From: Halichondria panicea
Lineage: Eukaryota; Porifera; Demospongiae; Suberitida; Halichondriidae
Direction: 5' to 3'
Length of the DNA: 64,000 nucleotides
Assembly: GCF_963675165.1 (NCBI RefSeq)
Contig: NC_087380.1
Location: forward strand, 5,340,071-5,404,070
The translations under genes were made by a program, and so were the position numbers. Below are positions 23,967 to 36,300 of the stretch, piece after piece; the stretch's first letter is position 1, and each line of letters opens with the position of its first letter. The notes below the pieces were generated by a model, which saw only the letters and a program-made list of their open reading frames with translations, searched no databases and was not told the DNA's origin.

Positions 23967-26502
23967 ATGGGTCTTTCAATTGCAAAGTTAGTAATAAAAG
24001 CTGAGTCAGATTCTAGAAGTAGCTTAGAAACAAGCAGTGTGTCTAAGGAAGGTAGCAATTTCAAGGCAAGTATTACCACAAACGATTCAAAGTCAGAGAT
24101 TCCAAGAGCAACCAATACAAGTTCTGACAGAGAGGCTCATACTGAGAGACAGCTACTGAAAGTTGGTGAGAGCAAACAGATCAGCATAGCACAAAGAATC
24201 CCTCAAGGAGAACAAGTGTTGGTCCATCCTATCAATGTAGGACAAGGAGATGCAATACTACTGGAGATACAGAGTCAAAATGGTAAGTGATTACAAGGCA
24301 ACTAGTGTTCCAAATTCATTAATGATAAAGCATAAAAATAAAGAGCTGATAGATACCGGTAACAACAGCAGAGTAACAGTACACATTTATTTTATTCACG
24401 ATCATGAAGAGTTCCTCCAGTCAGCTATAGCACACACAAAAGAATGATAAATGTATTAATTATATGCTGTTCCCAGGCCAGAGTGAGAAACACCTTACGG
24501 ATGGTGGCCAGGGACAAAGAACACAGAACACACAATACTACCAGAATCTCAAAGACACTCTCAGGGCTCGTGGATGCTTAGTACAGAAGAACCGTACTGA
24601 AATTGGTAATACGTTAGAAGATCGAATTTGTGAACAAGTTACAATGGACTCCATTGTCATCACACACCCCAATCTAGATCATTACGGTGGCATTAACCGA
24701 CTGCTACAAGACTTCACTATCACGGCTCCCATTACAACAACTCTGGCAAGCTGTTTAAAAGTTGGGCATTCTGGTGGCCCAAAAGACACGAAAATAGGTG
24801 AAGTGTTTTTGTCTGGTGAAAGAGACCAAATTAGGCACTGGTTCCCGTTAACTGGAGAAGGAGAGAATGGTAGACGACATACAAACATCAAAACACTACC
24901 CAAAGGTTCGACGGTAGAAGTAGCCAGGAACGAAGACCTAACATTTGATGCAAAACAACTCAATGCAACAAGTATTTTGACAACTGTAAGAATACCGGGG
25001 AGCAAATACGATTTTGATGTGGTGTTGAGCGGAGATTCATACGGTTATGTCATCGATGAAAAACTAGGATTAAAAGACAAATCTGTGGGAGTGTTCCAAG
25101 TGCCTCATCATGGAAGCAAGTATAACCTACGCAGACCTAGGGCATCCACAGTCACGGATTTCACACATTTTTACTCGAGCTTTAATGCACACATCTACTT
25201 AATCAGTCACGGCGACCACAGAGGCTACAATCATCCGCATAGTGAAGTTATCACAGGCATTCTCTCTGCAGCTGTCCAGAAAAAAAGACGTTGTAAGATA
25301 GTAGTCACGGCAACATGGTTTGAAGCATCTAAAATTGATGAAAAGAATATTAGCAACTGGAGGGACTATGTTGATATCTTCTACTTCAAGCAAGGCACTC
25401 CATACGTCACTCTGGATCCTAACGATGAGAATTTGCCTAAGGGCTTACAGCTGTTTGTCAAAAAGGTACACCTAATCAAGATAATAAATATGACTACACA
25501 GTTAATATTACTATTTATACAGGTGCCAGCTCAAAGTCTAGAAGACAAACTTGGAGAAAAGAATTTGCAGAGGAGGGAGGTTAGTCGTGACGGAAACAGC
25601 TTCTTCAATGCCGTCAGTGGAGCACTAACAAACAAGAACACACCCATCCAGTTGAGAGAGAAGCTTGTCGAACACTTAATGGGATTGCAAGGTTTATACT
25701 ATCCAAGATCAGGAGTGACTACAATGGAGGAATATTATGAGATCGTAAGTAATTATCTATTGGATGGACACTTCTCGTCTGATATTGAAAAGATTCTGCC
25801 CGAGGCAATGGCACGGACACTAAATATTCGAATACAAGTTATCTCTGCGAATCCTGAACAAAAGGACAAGTTTTATGGTGTCGAATCCACCCAGACTGTT
25901 ATTCAGTTAATACATGATAAGACAGGCAATGGTCACTATGACTACGCCTTTCCAGCCACATCCCAAGGGCTTTCCATGAATACTTCAGATTTGCCACCTG
26001 TCAAGGCTGAGCAGACTCCTATCAAGATCAGAGAAACTCCACCCTCACAAGCCATGACAAACGGAAGAGCTAGCAGACGTCTCCTCTTCCCAAATGACAG
26101 GTGAGACAAAACTAAAACAGTTTTACCAATTAAAATTATGATTTTTTATATTAATACCCTTATAGTGTAAACCAAAACAAGAGCCCACTCAACAAAGTTT
26201 GTCACTTCTGCAAGCAACCAGCAAATCCCATTGACAGATTGTACATATGTAAGAACTCTAAATGTCCAGTCAAAACACACTTGAATTGTGAAGAGGAGTC
26301 AAGAAAAACACACACTTTTGTGAGAAACTTCAAGAAATGCGTATATTGCCGGACTTGCAAAGAATGCAACGGAATAATGGGAACAGTACATGCTTCGTGT
26401 CATATTTGTGGGGGTGCTGGCCACGTCCCTTGTATTAGAAGAGTGCCCGAACAAACAAGAGATGGATACACATGTAGGATATGTAGAGGACAAAGCTTGT
26501 AG
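23967..26502 (+). CDS. metallo-beta-lactamase / OTU-like / PHD-type zinc-finger fusion protein
   Basis: Four exons: 23967-24282, 24477-25465, 25523-26100 and 26166-26502; 739 residues. The 57-bp intron at 25466-25522 is also open, so it could be retained. After a Ser-rich N-terminus, residues about 85-400 form a ComEC-like metallo-beta-lactamase fold: INVGQGDAILLE, LTDGGQG, VITHPNLDHYGG (HxxxDH), VVLSGDSYG, QVPHHGSKYN and ISHGDHRGYNHPHSE. Residues about 450-580 resemble an OTU protease: SRDGNSFFNAVS, LPEAMARTLNIRIQVI and GHYDYAF. The expected catalytic Cys (DGNC) is Ser here (codon AGC), so deubiquitinase activity is doubtful. Residues about 630-739 hold paired Cys/His clusters (CHFC, YICKNSKC, CVYCRTC, CHICGGAGHVPC, CRIC), like tandem PHD/RING fingers. 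A decayed relative lies at 47252-49550. The biological role is unknown; transposon or defence origin is possible. Confidence 0.75.
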
Positions 26503-26839
26503 TACAATAGGTATATGGAGTGTATGTGAACAGTAGCTTGAGCATTGTTATCATTTGATTGTAGAGTATAACATGAGTCTTTGACGTTGAGTGGAACAAA
26601 AGAATACCGGCATAAAATGTACATTGCTTTCAGTATATACTGTATGCATGTATGACTACAGCAATAGCTGGTTTACTTAATGTTGTAAGCACCGCTATAC
26701 CGTATTATAGTGATTACGTTAGAAATGCAACACAAATTTATGCTATTTTTGTGCGAGTGGCTATCATGTCGCATTGTTTGATTAGGCCTTTTCACAATAA
26801 GCTATGGAATGTGCTGACACAGTAATTAGTTTTCCTTTT

Positions 26840-26975
26840 GCTGGAGTCCCCCATTTTGGTGGCTGTGTGGGCGTTTTTACTATCACTGCCATGTAAAATT
26901 GATGATCTTTACAAGGTCACCAAGTTCATTTAGTAGCATTTCATTTAGAATGTCAAAAGAAAATTTGAAGCATGC
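26840..26975 (-). repeat. dispersed repeat, inverted relative to 30190-30320
   Basis: GAACTTGGTGACCTTGTAAAG and its surroundings (about 130 bp) occur here on the minus strand and at 30190-30320 on the plus strand. The pair flanks the DUF6589-carrying element between them. No coding content. The rest of 26503-27404 shows no gene. Confidence 0.65.
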
Positions 26976-27404
26976 TCTACAAGTTTGATATTCTAAATCA
27001 AAACTACACTTGAGTTATGGTAGCTTGTATATTTGTACTAATATGGCTCAAATATGGCTCAGCTTGACTGTTATATGTAGTCTTGCGGACCCAGACCCTG
27101 AAAGAGAGTCTGGCTAATTTCATCATACAGAGTTGTGTTGACCGTGCCACAATATCGTGGCGCTTTAAGTGGCTGATAAGTGTTTGTAGTAAGTTGTGAA
27201 ACTGCACAGCTGCACAGCTGCTAAATTATGTGGTTTCCCACATCCGTCCTCTAACCACGTACCACTAACCACTTATCAATGCAAACAGCCACTTAGACCG
27301 CTGCACAAGTAGCTCATGTGTAATTTGCCAAACGATATATATATCGACTGGTCCACGAGACTATTATGTTATAATTATGCTGACCAACCTAGAGAAGAAA
27401 GGTT

Positions 27405-27536
27405 GGGTCAGGTGGCATATACGGCACCGGATGTAATTTTGAAGGGGGAGGGGTTCGGGTTAGCTTAGGGAAAATAACAAAAATTAGGGCGTGTCCACAT
27501 CCGGTGCACATCCGGTGCCGTATATGCCACCTGATC
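27405..27536. mobile_element. 132-bp fold-back element with 9-bp target duplication
   Basis: Arms TCAGGTGGCATATACGGCAC and GTGCCGTATATGCCACCTGA are inverted copies, matching over about 28 bp, around a unique centre. Flanked by AGAAAGGTT at 27396-27404 and 27537-27545, a perfect 9-bp duplication. Confidence 0.75.
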
Positions 27537-27583
27537 AGAAAGGTTTTGCTCACTGAATTAGATGTTTATATTTAGAATTCAGC

Positions 27584-29193
27584 TAGCCTCCTCCACAGGC
27601 CACCTTGAAGGAAAGAAGGAGGCCTGCTACAAGTTGCACACGCATGCGCGTAATTTTTGCATTCTTCTTCCGTAAAATGCACAGTAAATCCCAAAATTTT
27701 TAATGAAAATATACAAAAAATAAACGGCACAAAATTACAAGGTATTACCGCACGTGCGCATCATTATCACCCATGTGGTAGCTCAAGAAAAACAGTGTGG
27801 TAAAAAGATCTTAGAATGGCTTCAAACAAATGTATTGTTTGCAGATTTTGCAACTGCACAGTAGCTTCAAAGCACTCTATAGCTCTGTTCTCAGACAATT
27901 CTCTGAGTGAGGTTAAGCTCACTGCTGCAGCTGCCAGTCAGTCCAGATGAGGATCCCCACCATTGCTGTAGGTTGTGTATGCAGAAATTTCGTGCTGCAG
28001 AGAAGTTTGTTGCCTCTGTGAAGCTTTGTTACGATAGTAGGCATGTTGTTGGTCCTAGTGCGTCTTCCATAGGCTTGGTTAAGTCCACAGTTTATAGTGG
28101 TCGGAAGAGGGTGAAAAACACAAGTGGGCCCGAAGTGTCACCAGGTACCTTCCAGTCCCAGCCCTTGTCGAAGCGGTGTACAGGTGGTTTGCCGGGAAGG
28201 AGGCTAGCCTTCACAATCTGTAAGAAAATAATAATAATGAGATACACTGTTTCAATCATATAAAAATATAGTACAGAATGACTCACTTGATGGCAGACCT
28301 AAGGATCCTGCGAGAGCACCACCTTGTGACTTGAGGCAGGCGTCTGTCTGTGGAGCCACCCAAACTCAACCAGATGACTTGCCTAATTACCTAGGTATTA
28401 ATAAAACTTTGATTTAAAAAGTGAGTATTTATACATGTACTTCTAGAAGCTGAAAATTGCAGAAGCACAACTGTGAAGGTGATGTTGAATTTGCGGTACA
28501 TGTATGTAGATTTGGACTCACCTAATTATTGAAATTCGCAGATAACTGTCAGCTCCCCTTCCAAGCCTGAAGCAGTAACCAAGGAGATCAGAGAGAGTTT
28601 CAGCAAGGTTGCACGAGCGCTGGCTGGTGGTCACCCTCCCTCTATCGCTAGGGCAGTGTTTTCAGAGCCATCCTTGAAAGTGTGCATCATTGAGAAGGTC
28701 ATCAACATCCTCAACGATGAGTGTGCAGCTCTCTGTAAGAAAGTGAACCCTCCATCTCTGTTTCGCAAGTTCCCCATACACAAAGTTGACTTGTTCTCCT
28801 GGGACCGTTGCGTTGCTTTTGCCATATCTAGTAAGGAACCATACGAAAGTGTCGCTGCCATTGCATGTAGACTGCCTAAAACACTTCCACTTGCTTTGGC
28901 TTAAGAACAAGGTCTTTGTTGCCGATACAGGCCAGAGCGTACTTCACAGCACCAGAGAAACTTGACTGACTACTAGCCATCACAAAACAGGCACTAGCTA
29001 GCTGAGCTTGCACATAAATATAAAACGGACAATGTGGTTTCAGAATACTGTAAGTGGTGCGGAACTGTTATGTAATAATTTTACTGATATTTTACTAAGA
29101 TATCCTGATTCCCAGAAATTCTGGGAATGGTTTGCGCATACGTATGCAACTTATACTAGGCCCAGAAGTATGAGGGGCCTGGATTCGAGGCTA
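27584..29193. mobile_element. Mutator-like element carrying a DUF6589-type gene fragment (Pack-MULE-like)
   Basis: A 1610-bp unit with ends TAGCCTCCTCCACAGGCC and GGGGCCTGGATTCGAGGCTA and a shared subterminal motif (CTACAAGTTGCACACGCATGCGC inverted as GCGCATACGTATGCAACTTAT). It is bounded by a perfect 9-bp duplication GAATTCAGC (27575-27583 and 29194-29202). Inside lies the front part of a zinc-finger/DUF6589-type gene but no Mutator transposase. This looks like a transposon that picked up part of another gene. Confidence 0.8.
27816..28904 (+). pseudogene. 5' fragment of a zinc-finger / DUF6589-type gene inside the Mutator-like element
   Basis: Starts MASNKCIVCRFCNC. A frame change near 27915 leads into PHHCCRLCMQKFRAAEKFV, so the two C-x2-C pairs about 50 residues apart form a ZAD-like finger. 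A further exon (about 28542-28831) reads VTKEIRESFSKVARALAGG...NDECAALCKK...SLFRKFPIHKVD, matching the start of the DUF6589 region in the gene at 53.4-56.8 kb (KEICGEIKALCSN...SLLKSFKWMTF). The catalytic-looking rest of that family is missing. With the frameshift and truncation it is most likely non-functional as a full gene; a short chimeric transcript is possible. Confidence 0.65.
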
Positions 29194-29202
29194 GAATTCA
29201 GC

Positions 29203-30440
29203 TTGATCTACTCAAACTTTATGATGACTTCGTGAGTGCTGTATATTGGGGTACATCTCAGGTCTAGAATCAAAGGAGGTTGGACGCGCGTCATCCACCG
29301 TCAGGTTTTATCACGTGCGCTCATAAGATTAGGCACCATTAGGCACCTCGATGCTCCACTGTTTTGTAGGCTGTACAGAGACACTGCAAGTAGCCAGAAG
29401 TGGTCAAGGAGCATTCCCACCGCCCTCTCACCTTCCCTACACTGCTGAAAAGATTCCAAGATGGATCTAGACTAGTATTTATATATTTTTTGACACTTTT
29501 CCAATTTTTGTTTAACAGGATTGTGATGTGTATGAGCAGAGGAGGTCAGAGCACCATTGATCTGTTTCTCTTTAGCGTTCCTAGCTCTTACTTGCACTGA
29601 TAAGCTTTTACATTCTCACCTTTGACCTCAAAGGAATTCTATAAAGGTTTATAATTATCACATGACTGAAGGCGTCATGATGATGCGTGTCCAACCCAGA
29701 GGAGGTACGCCAATGTCAAAAGGTCACTAATTAAAACATCATGTGGGCTTATGTTTTACATGTAAAACTGAGTTCACCCTCGCGCCCCAGGCTTTATACA
29801 ACACCACTAGCTTCATCCTTTTCATAATCATAGCAGAAATCAGTTGAACTATTGCGCCTCAGACGAAACAGCTTGAGAGAAGAGATCTCAGATTTATTTA
29901 CAACCTTTGACCTTTGATTGCATTCTTCGAAACCACAAGATATGGAAAATTAGCCTTCTGTAGCTAGGGTATAAATTTTGATGTACTGGTTTGCTGCACT
30001 GGATAGAACTAGGTATAGCAAGCTTTCCAAGCAAGCAAATAAACGGTCAAGAGCAACAGAAACGGTAGCTGCTATAATCCCAGCAAAGGTCAAGAACCCA
30101 GGACAAGATGATTAATGTTTCATTAAAAAAGTGACCCTGTTGACCCTTGCTTACCTCCCCTGTGTCCAACCTCCTCTGGTCTAGAATGTAATAGAGCAAG
30201 CTTCAAATTTTCTTTTGGCATCCTTATATTAGAACAAATTGCTACTAAATGAACTTGGTGACCTTGTAAAGATCATCAATTTTACATTGTAAAAACACCC
30301 ACACAGCCACAAAAATGGGATCCAGTGGCTTGTGAAAACTAATCAAGTTAAATTCCTTAGGCCTTACTGTAAAAAGGACTATTAAATCGGCATTTACCAG
30401 TACAGTCCCATTGAAATCGAGGTGATTACTGTTACGAAAA
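29203..30440. other. intergenic, no gene seen
   Basis: Contains dispersed fragments such as CCAACCTCCTCTGG (also near 19825 and 30165) and the 30190-30320 repeat. The open frames are short and lack features. Confidence 0.45.
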
Positions 30441-30441
30441 A

Positions 30442-30590
30442 AACAGGCTGGACCCAGCATTCCCAACAATTTGAAAATGTATATTAAACTGAGGACGACT
30501 ATATACAAGGCAAGAGTCAAAGAGATACAAGCCAAAAGAATACAAGCCAAAGGAATACGCGAGCAACCATACAGATGCACAATAATGTAG
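30442..30590 (+). pseudogene. 3' remnant of a fourth SH2 paralog
   Basis: The nucleotide sequence from AACAGGCTGGACCCAGCATTC to GCACAATAATGTAG aligns with the end of the last exon of paralogs B and C (the NRLDPAFP region through the CaaX stop). It is interrupted by a stop and frame changes. The terminal codons still read a CTIM tetrapeptide and stop. The following 3' flank (30745-30880) also matches the flanks of genes A and B, showing that a whole gene unit once stood here. Confidence 0.75.
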
Positions 30591-31191
30591 CTAGCTAAAG
30601 ACAGCAGTTCCTTGTGAGCAATAAAAAGTAAACATAAATTATATACATGTACCTCTACATCGTTATTTCATACAGTATCGTTACTTATACATACAATTGT
30701 ATCTAACTTTATTAACGACAATCACAGTTTAATTTTATAACACCAGGCTAACAAACATGCTGAAGTTTGTGTTTGAGAGTAGCTGCTCGGTCAATGTTAT
30801 AAGCCTAGGGCTTTCAAAAATCAGATGGAGTGCAGCTAAATGCATATGGGTACAGTATTCAGTGACAATATTTCAGGATCCGAGAGTAAAAAATGAGACA
30901 ACCTGCCTAAGAAGACATGACAAAGAATTGACATTTTTCATTACATGGCCAATTCATAACTACTGTTAATGTCTCACCTTGAGAATGAGTCTAATGTACC
31001 ACTGTAACAACTTAAAGTCTCTGTTATAGTCCTTCAGCAGGAATCTCAAAAGATGCTCAACCTACTCCACCTACCCAGTACGAACGGACGCAGGGGTGGC
31101 TTTTTCAGCAGGTCCAACAGGAGGGAGTCATCTGAAAGGGAGACATAAATTGTGTACATACAAACAAGGAGAAGAGGGCATTGCAAATCAC

Positions 31192-31909
31192 TACCGTATA
31201 CGGGAAATTTTCGCGGGTGCAATTTTTTGTTTTGTATAACATATGACGTCACGGTTACGTAAAAATGCCCAGTCAGCCGTTTTGGTGTACAATAATGTCA
31301 TGGTCACAAATATGTTTTATTAAGCTGTTCGAAGCACTCTGGGCGTGATAAAGATGAATCGTTCCATAGAATCCCTGCAGTATAATAATGTTCAAAGGCA
31401 GAAGTGATAATGAAAATAAACCATGTAAAAGAGGAAAGGCGGATTTCTGGCTATTTCAAGAGAAGGTATCACTGATCAGATCTTGGTATTTATCAGCTTA
31501 AGACATTAATTTTGCATCTCTGGTAAGCCTGTCAATATTTGGGATGAGACAAACCTGGTTGACTGTCATCCTTAAACTTGCGAAATTTGCAAAATACCTC
31601 GCAGAGAAGGTTTCGGATGGCAACAACATCTAGAAAACCCGGTCCACTCCCTATATGCATTTGTATATATACGGACTCCAATGAATCTGATCCGCATTAT
31701 ATACTTGTTATAGCTTAGTAGTGGAGATGTTAGCTATTTGGCTCAAGAGCCCCCGGAAGAAATGTTCACATTGTAATATTCGATTTCAATGCCAGGAAAC
31801 CACACTTAAGAAGCTTTGCATGTGAAATACCGATACGCGAGAGTTTCTGTTGACTGCTCTGCCCTCGAAAAACGCGAAATTTTGCACCTCACAAAAATTT
31901 CCCGGTATA
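31192..31909. mobile_element. 718-bp inverted-repeat element
   Basis: Begins TACCGTATACGGGAAATTTTC and ends AAAATTTCCCGGTATA, with further inverted similarity (GCGGGTGCAATTTTTTG versus CGAAATTTTGCACCTC). No gene inside. 31910-33334 shows no gene either. Confidence 0.6.
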
Positions 31910-33034
31910 TGTGTGCTCCAGTAATAGCATTCAAATTGTCAATATTATAGGCCTTATAGTTAGTTTCAATAATATGTATTAGTTATTGCCCAGCACGAGT
32001 GCAACATGCCATATATTGCACTGGATGACATAATGCCCTCGGGCCGCACATTCAGCTCTAATTGGCCGATCATTAAGTATATATTGGCTTCAGCTCATGT
32101 ATACAGTAACGAAATCATTATCATCGCTCTTGAAACTTGTATGTATACTTGTCTCAAGCTTTTTCCACACAAAACATGGTTGAATCTAAATTGTCTTTTA
32201 GACTATGACACTGACATGCTATAGGCACAATTGTTGTATGGACAATACTATTGTAGAGTATGTCGCTTAACAGGGACAATAGAAACAACGATATAGTTTT
32301 AATCGACTCGAAATTTCAGAAGGCAATTCTTTAATAGGAGAGCTCTACATAATTCACCCTTATCATTCCCGTTCAGGTACGAGGATTTGAAAGTTGACGT
32401 GGTCTCAAATGTAGAAAAGATGCTTGAATTTATAAGGTTTCCCTATGATCTTATGCTCAGGACGGTGATATTCGGTCATAAAACATTATAAGTATGCTTA
32501 ATTTATCTCAAGGCTGCAATAGTATTCAGGACAACACAGAGATTTTAAGGGTACGACAAGCGGACTAGATCCAGCTCCTGTCACGCTGCACTAACAAAGT
32601 CAGTGAATCTTTTCTAACGCTGAATCGGTGTACAGTTAGAGAGAAGCTACGTACGTATATTCAATTGTGTGAACATAATAATTATGAATAATAATAATTA
32701 TTGTCCTTGTCTATAATAGTACTAACAAATATGCCTGTGCATGTCAACCATATTGTGTGGAAACAAAACTTGAGACAAGTGCATACTAAATTAAGAACAA
32801 TGTTAAACTTAATTGGTACTGTACATGTCCTACGTTTGTGTACCGTAAGACGTGCGTTTGTCATGCAGGAATTCCTTGTTGATGATCAAAAATGTAAAAA
32901 GTCAACCCCCACGTTCACAATTGTCAATGTGTGTATGTATAACAGTATAACAGTTCCAGCAAAGGCACGATAGCAAAACCACAATTAAAGCTATCAACTA
33001 TATGAATATCATTATGCTAGTGAACAGTTCAATA

Positions 33035-33300
33035 GTTATAAAGTAGGCACATAATAATTTGAATGCATTCGTAAATACTTAAAGTCACGCAAGCACTGTG
33101 GCCATCACATGTTGATAGTTAGAGCTAAATCTGTGATTTCTGTTATATGCACACAACAACTTTTATGCATGCAGATAATTATCATTGTTAAGAGTATTAT
33201 AATACCGAGGCTATAAACGGTATGGTACGTACAAAGCAGAATACATTCACGTGCTGCAATGAAATATTCATGACTAGCTACACCTATATATAATTATGTG
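33035..33300. repeat. 5' flank of SH2 paralog C, duplicated at 37300-37555
   Basis: The region ending CATTCACGTGCTGCAATGAAATATTCATGAC is repeated with high similarity inside an intron of the same gene at 37300-37555. The second copy places a promoter-proximal flank upstream of the last exons, hinting at two fused gene copies. Confidence 0.7.
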
Positions 33301-33397
33301 TCACGCCTTGCCTGGGAAACATTCCTAATGTTCATTGGCAGTATAGCAAGGGGCAGATAATTTATAGCCGAAAGAAAGCTGCAGTGTACAATAGAAG

Positions 33398-36300
33398 ATG
33401 GCAACAGGTACTCGATTAAATATCTATTACTGTGTACGACATAAAAGTATGGAATTGATGTAGAGATTAGAACTGACGTTATTATACAAAGTAGCTAGAT
33501 GATATTGTGCAACTTATATAATACATATTACGTATAATCACAACTATATAATTATAATACTGTTGTGTGCATAATTATATTAATATGCAGGTCAGTACAA
33601 TATTCGATTTTCCGACGAACAAGCCCGTAATAGTAGCTACAATAGCAGCTACCCAACAGCCAGGCCTAACCCAAATGGAAATCAGTACAGAAACTTTTCA
33701 GTGCCATTAAGCCAAGGTGAAATTTGTCAAACTTATTTTCACGTGCATGTGCATGCAGTGACTGTGGTAATTTTTATGAAATTCCCAAAGGTATATATAT
33801 ATGCTGGTGCTTGTATGCATGTGTTTCAGAATCCAAGAACGTTTTAGGTTACGATTTATAGGGACACATCAGCAAAAACGTGCAGTGCAAACAGCTATGT
33901 ATCGGCAGGAGCACATGAGCATCTAACTGTGCATGGGTTCAGAAATCACATCTCGTGTCTTTTCTTAAACACCGCATTAATTGTCTTATAAGAAAAGTGT
34001 GTGAGTACTGTGTACATAAATTACAGACTGCGGTCAGCCTGTGAATATCATTATAAACAGATTTGTATGTAGTGCAGCAGCAGGAGAGCTAGATTGAGCT
34101 AGAAAGAGCTAAAATGAATATCTAGGTCTTTGATGGATGTTGGTATACATCATGGAAGAGGCTGTCATTGGTGAGGTACAGAAAATTCTAAAAGAGGAAT
34201 TACTTTGTAAAGAGAAAGTTTGCTAGACCTAGACTAACACATAGATCTACTAGGCATTTTGTTTTTGCAGTAGGGAGTCTTACGTACTGGGGTTCTTAGA
34301 AGAGAGAGCTTACTACCAGCTATATAACTAGCTAGCTGTAGCTTTTTTACCTAGGCTTGGTAAAAGTGTCAGCTCAATTAGGACTCGCCCACAGATGATG
34401 ATCACCCACTTAGCGGTTTGGCATATAAGGTCATGCTTTGCAAACTTGCACGAGATGCGATTCCTGAGGTAAGACGCTCCTTCTGTCATGTGCTCCTGGT
34501 ATCGGTGAAGGCTTTTCGGGCTCAAACAGTAGTGTGTAAGGTATATACAGGGGCGAATGCAATATACCGTTACGTAATGACTATATATAGCTGCATGCTG
34601 TTTCAGCAATGCAACTATAATGAATAGCACAATAGTCTACTATACACATTCATAATATCTGAAGCAGGCCTAACAACTTCATGCATGCACTTAATGAATT
34701 CAATGTACAGATCAGTACAACCACCCATTTCCCGGCATACAACCATCAAACTACAGCTGCAGCTACGCAACAGCATCAACTAGCCCAAGTGGGAATAAGC
34801 CAGTGTACAAAAACTATTCAGTACCCCAATGCCAAGGTGAAATACAAATTGATTGTGTAGAAATTTAGTAGCCTCATCATTATGCTGATTTTTCAACGCT
34901 ATAATTATATACAATTATAGGTAGAAATACTGATATAGGCCTGGAGCCTGGATAGATTGTATCTGGGCCTGTCGTAAATTGTATTGTAAAACACTCCTTA
35001 TAAATGTCTAGATCTAGTACTTAAATGAAAATACAGAAAAATGAAATGACACAGAAAGATAATAACATCTAAGTATATATCTCAGTATGATACGTAGCAC
35101 AGAGAGTCTAAACCCGAGTAGCTAACCACAAAAATCCTCATACAAGAGTTTGACAACAGCATGTTTGGACTTGATGCTCATTAAAGTGAGGCCTTCTGTC
35201 AATGCAGTGCATATATAAATGTTTCATCTGGTCACAGCTAGCTATACTATATAGCTTTCGCCAAGAGATAATTTTAACAGATCTAGACTTACATATTTTT
35301 GAGATAACGGCAGTTTTACAGAGTAAATGTACACGTGTGCATAATTATAATTAATTTAGTCATTGGAATTTGCTAAAAGAATGAATTTCAACCATGCATG
35401 CCTATAGATAAAATCTATTCCAGGCCTACTTTTCCACATATAATTAATTTTATGTAGCTATAATTAATAATATTACACAAACATCACTCACTATATTCAA
35501 AGGAAATGTGGTATCTTTACCCTACTTATTTGACTCGTTCTATAGAACTAACATTAATAAGACTATATGATTCTGTATAAATACTGTACTGTACCTGTTC
35601 GTGTTTAGTGGTTCCTTTTCATTTCCAATAGCCTCTTTGGTTGCATAGGGAACTGGACATGGGAATATGCATGACACTGTAATTATGATCATACAAGCTC
35701 GAGCAACGCCCAAGTGACAAAGGCAGTGCCAAACACAATGTATAATATTTATAACACAATGTATAATATTTATAGGCCAACAGGCTCCAAACCAGACAAC
35801 ACAAGGTCGATGGATAAACGAAGGTAAGTATACACTTTTGTAATAATAATAATAATAGGTCATATAATAATTATTGCTAAACAGTACTATTTTGACTCAC
35901 AGACATTTACATGTTTAATAGATCACTTTAAACTGCATGCAATTGCTTATACATCACCATGCACGCATATACACCCATGTCTTAAAGGACTACCCAGCCA
36001 GGGTATTCCTGGGACCGAGCCTTTTCTTGTGCAAGACAATTATTTGGAGAACAACCATACAGGAGAGCATAGCATGTACAGTGAAGGTATATGTAATTAA
36101 ATTGACTTATCCCATCTGACATAAATTATCACATACTAGAATGCCGACCAGATTCTGTATCACATGAAATTGAGGGAATTGACCATGAACAACAGCTAAA
36201 ACCAGGTTATACTTATATAGTGCTGATCAATGCATTTTTACTGCTACACACTTGTTTCTTTGTGAGGGTTGTAAAGTGCTTAGTCAGCAATATTCTAGCT

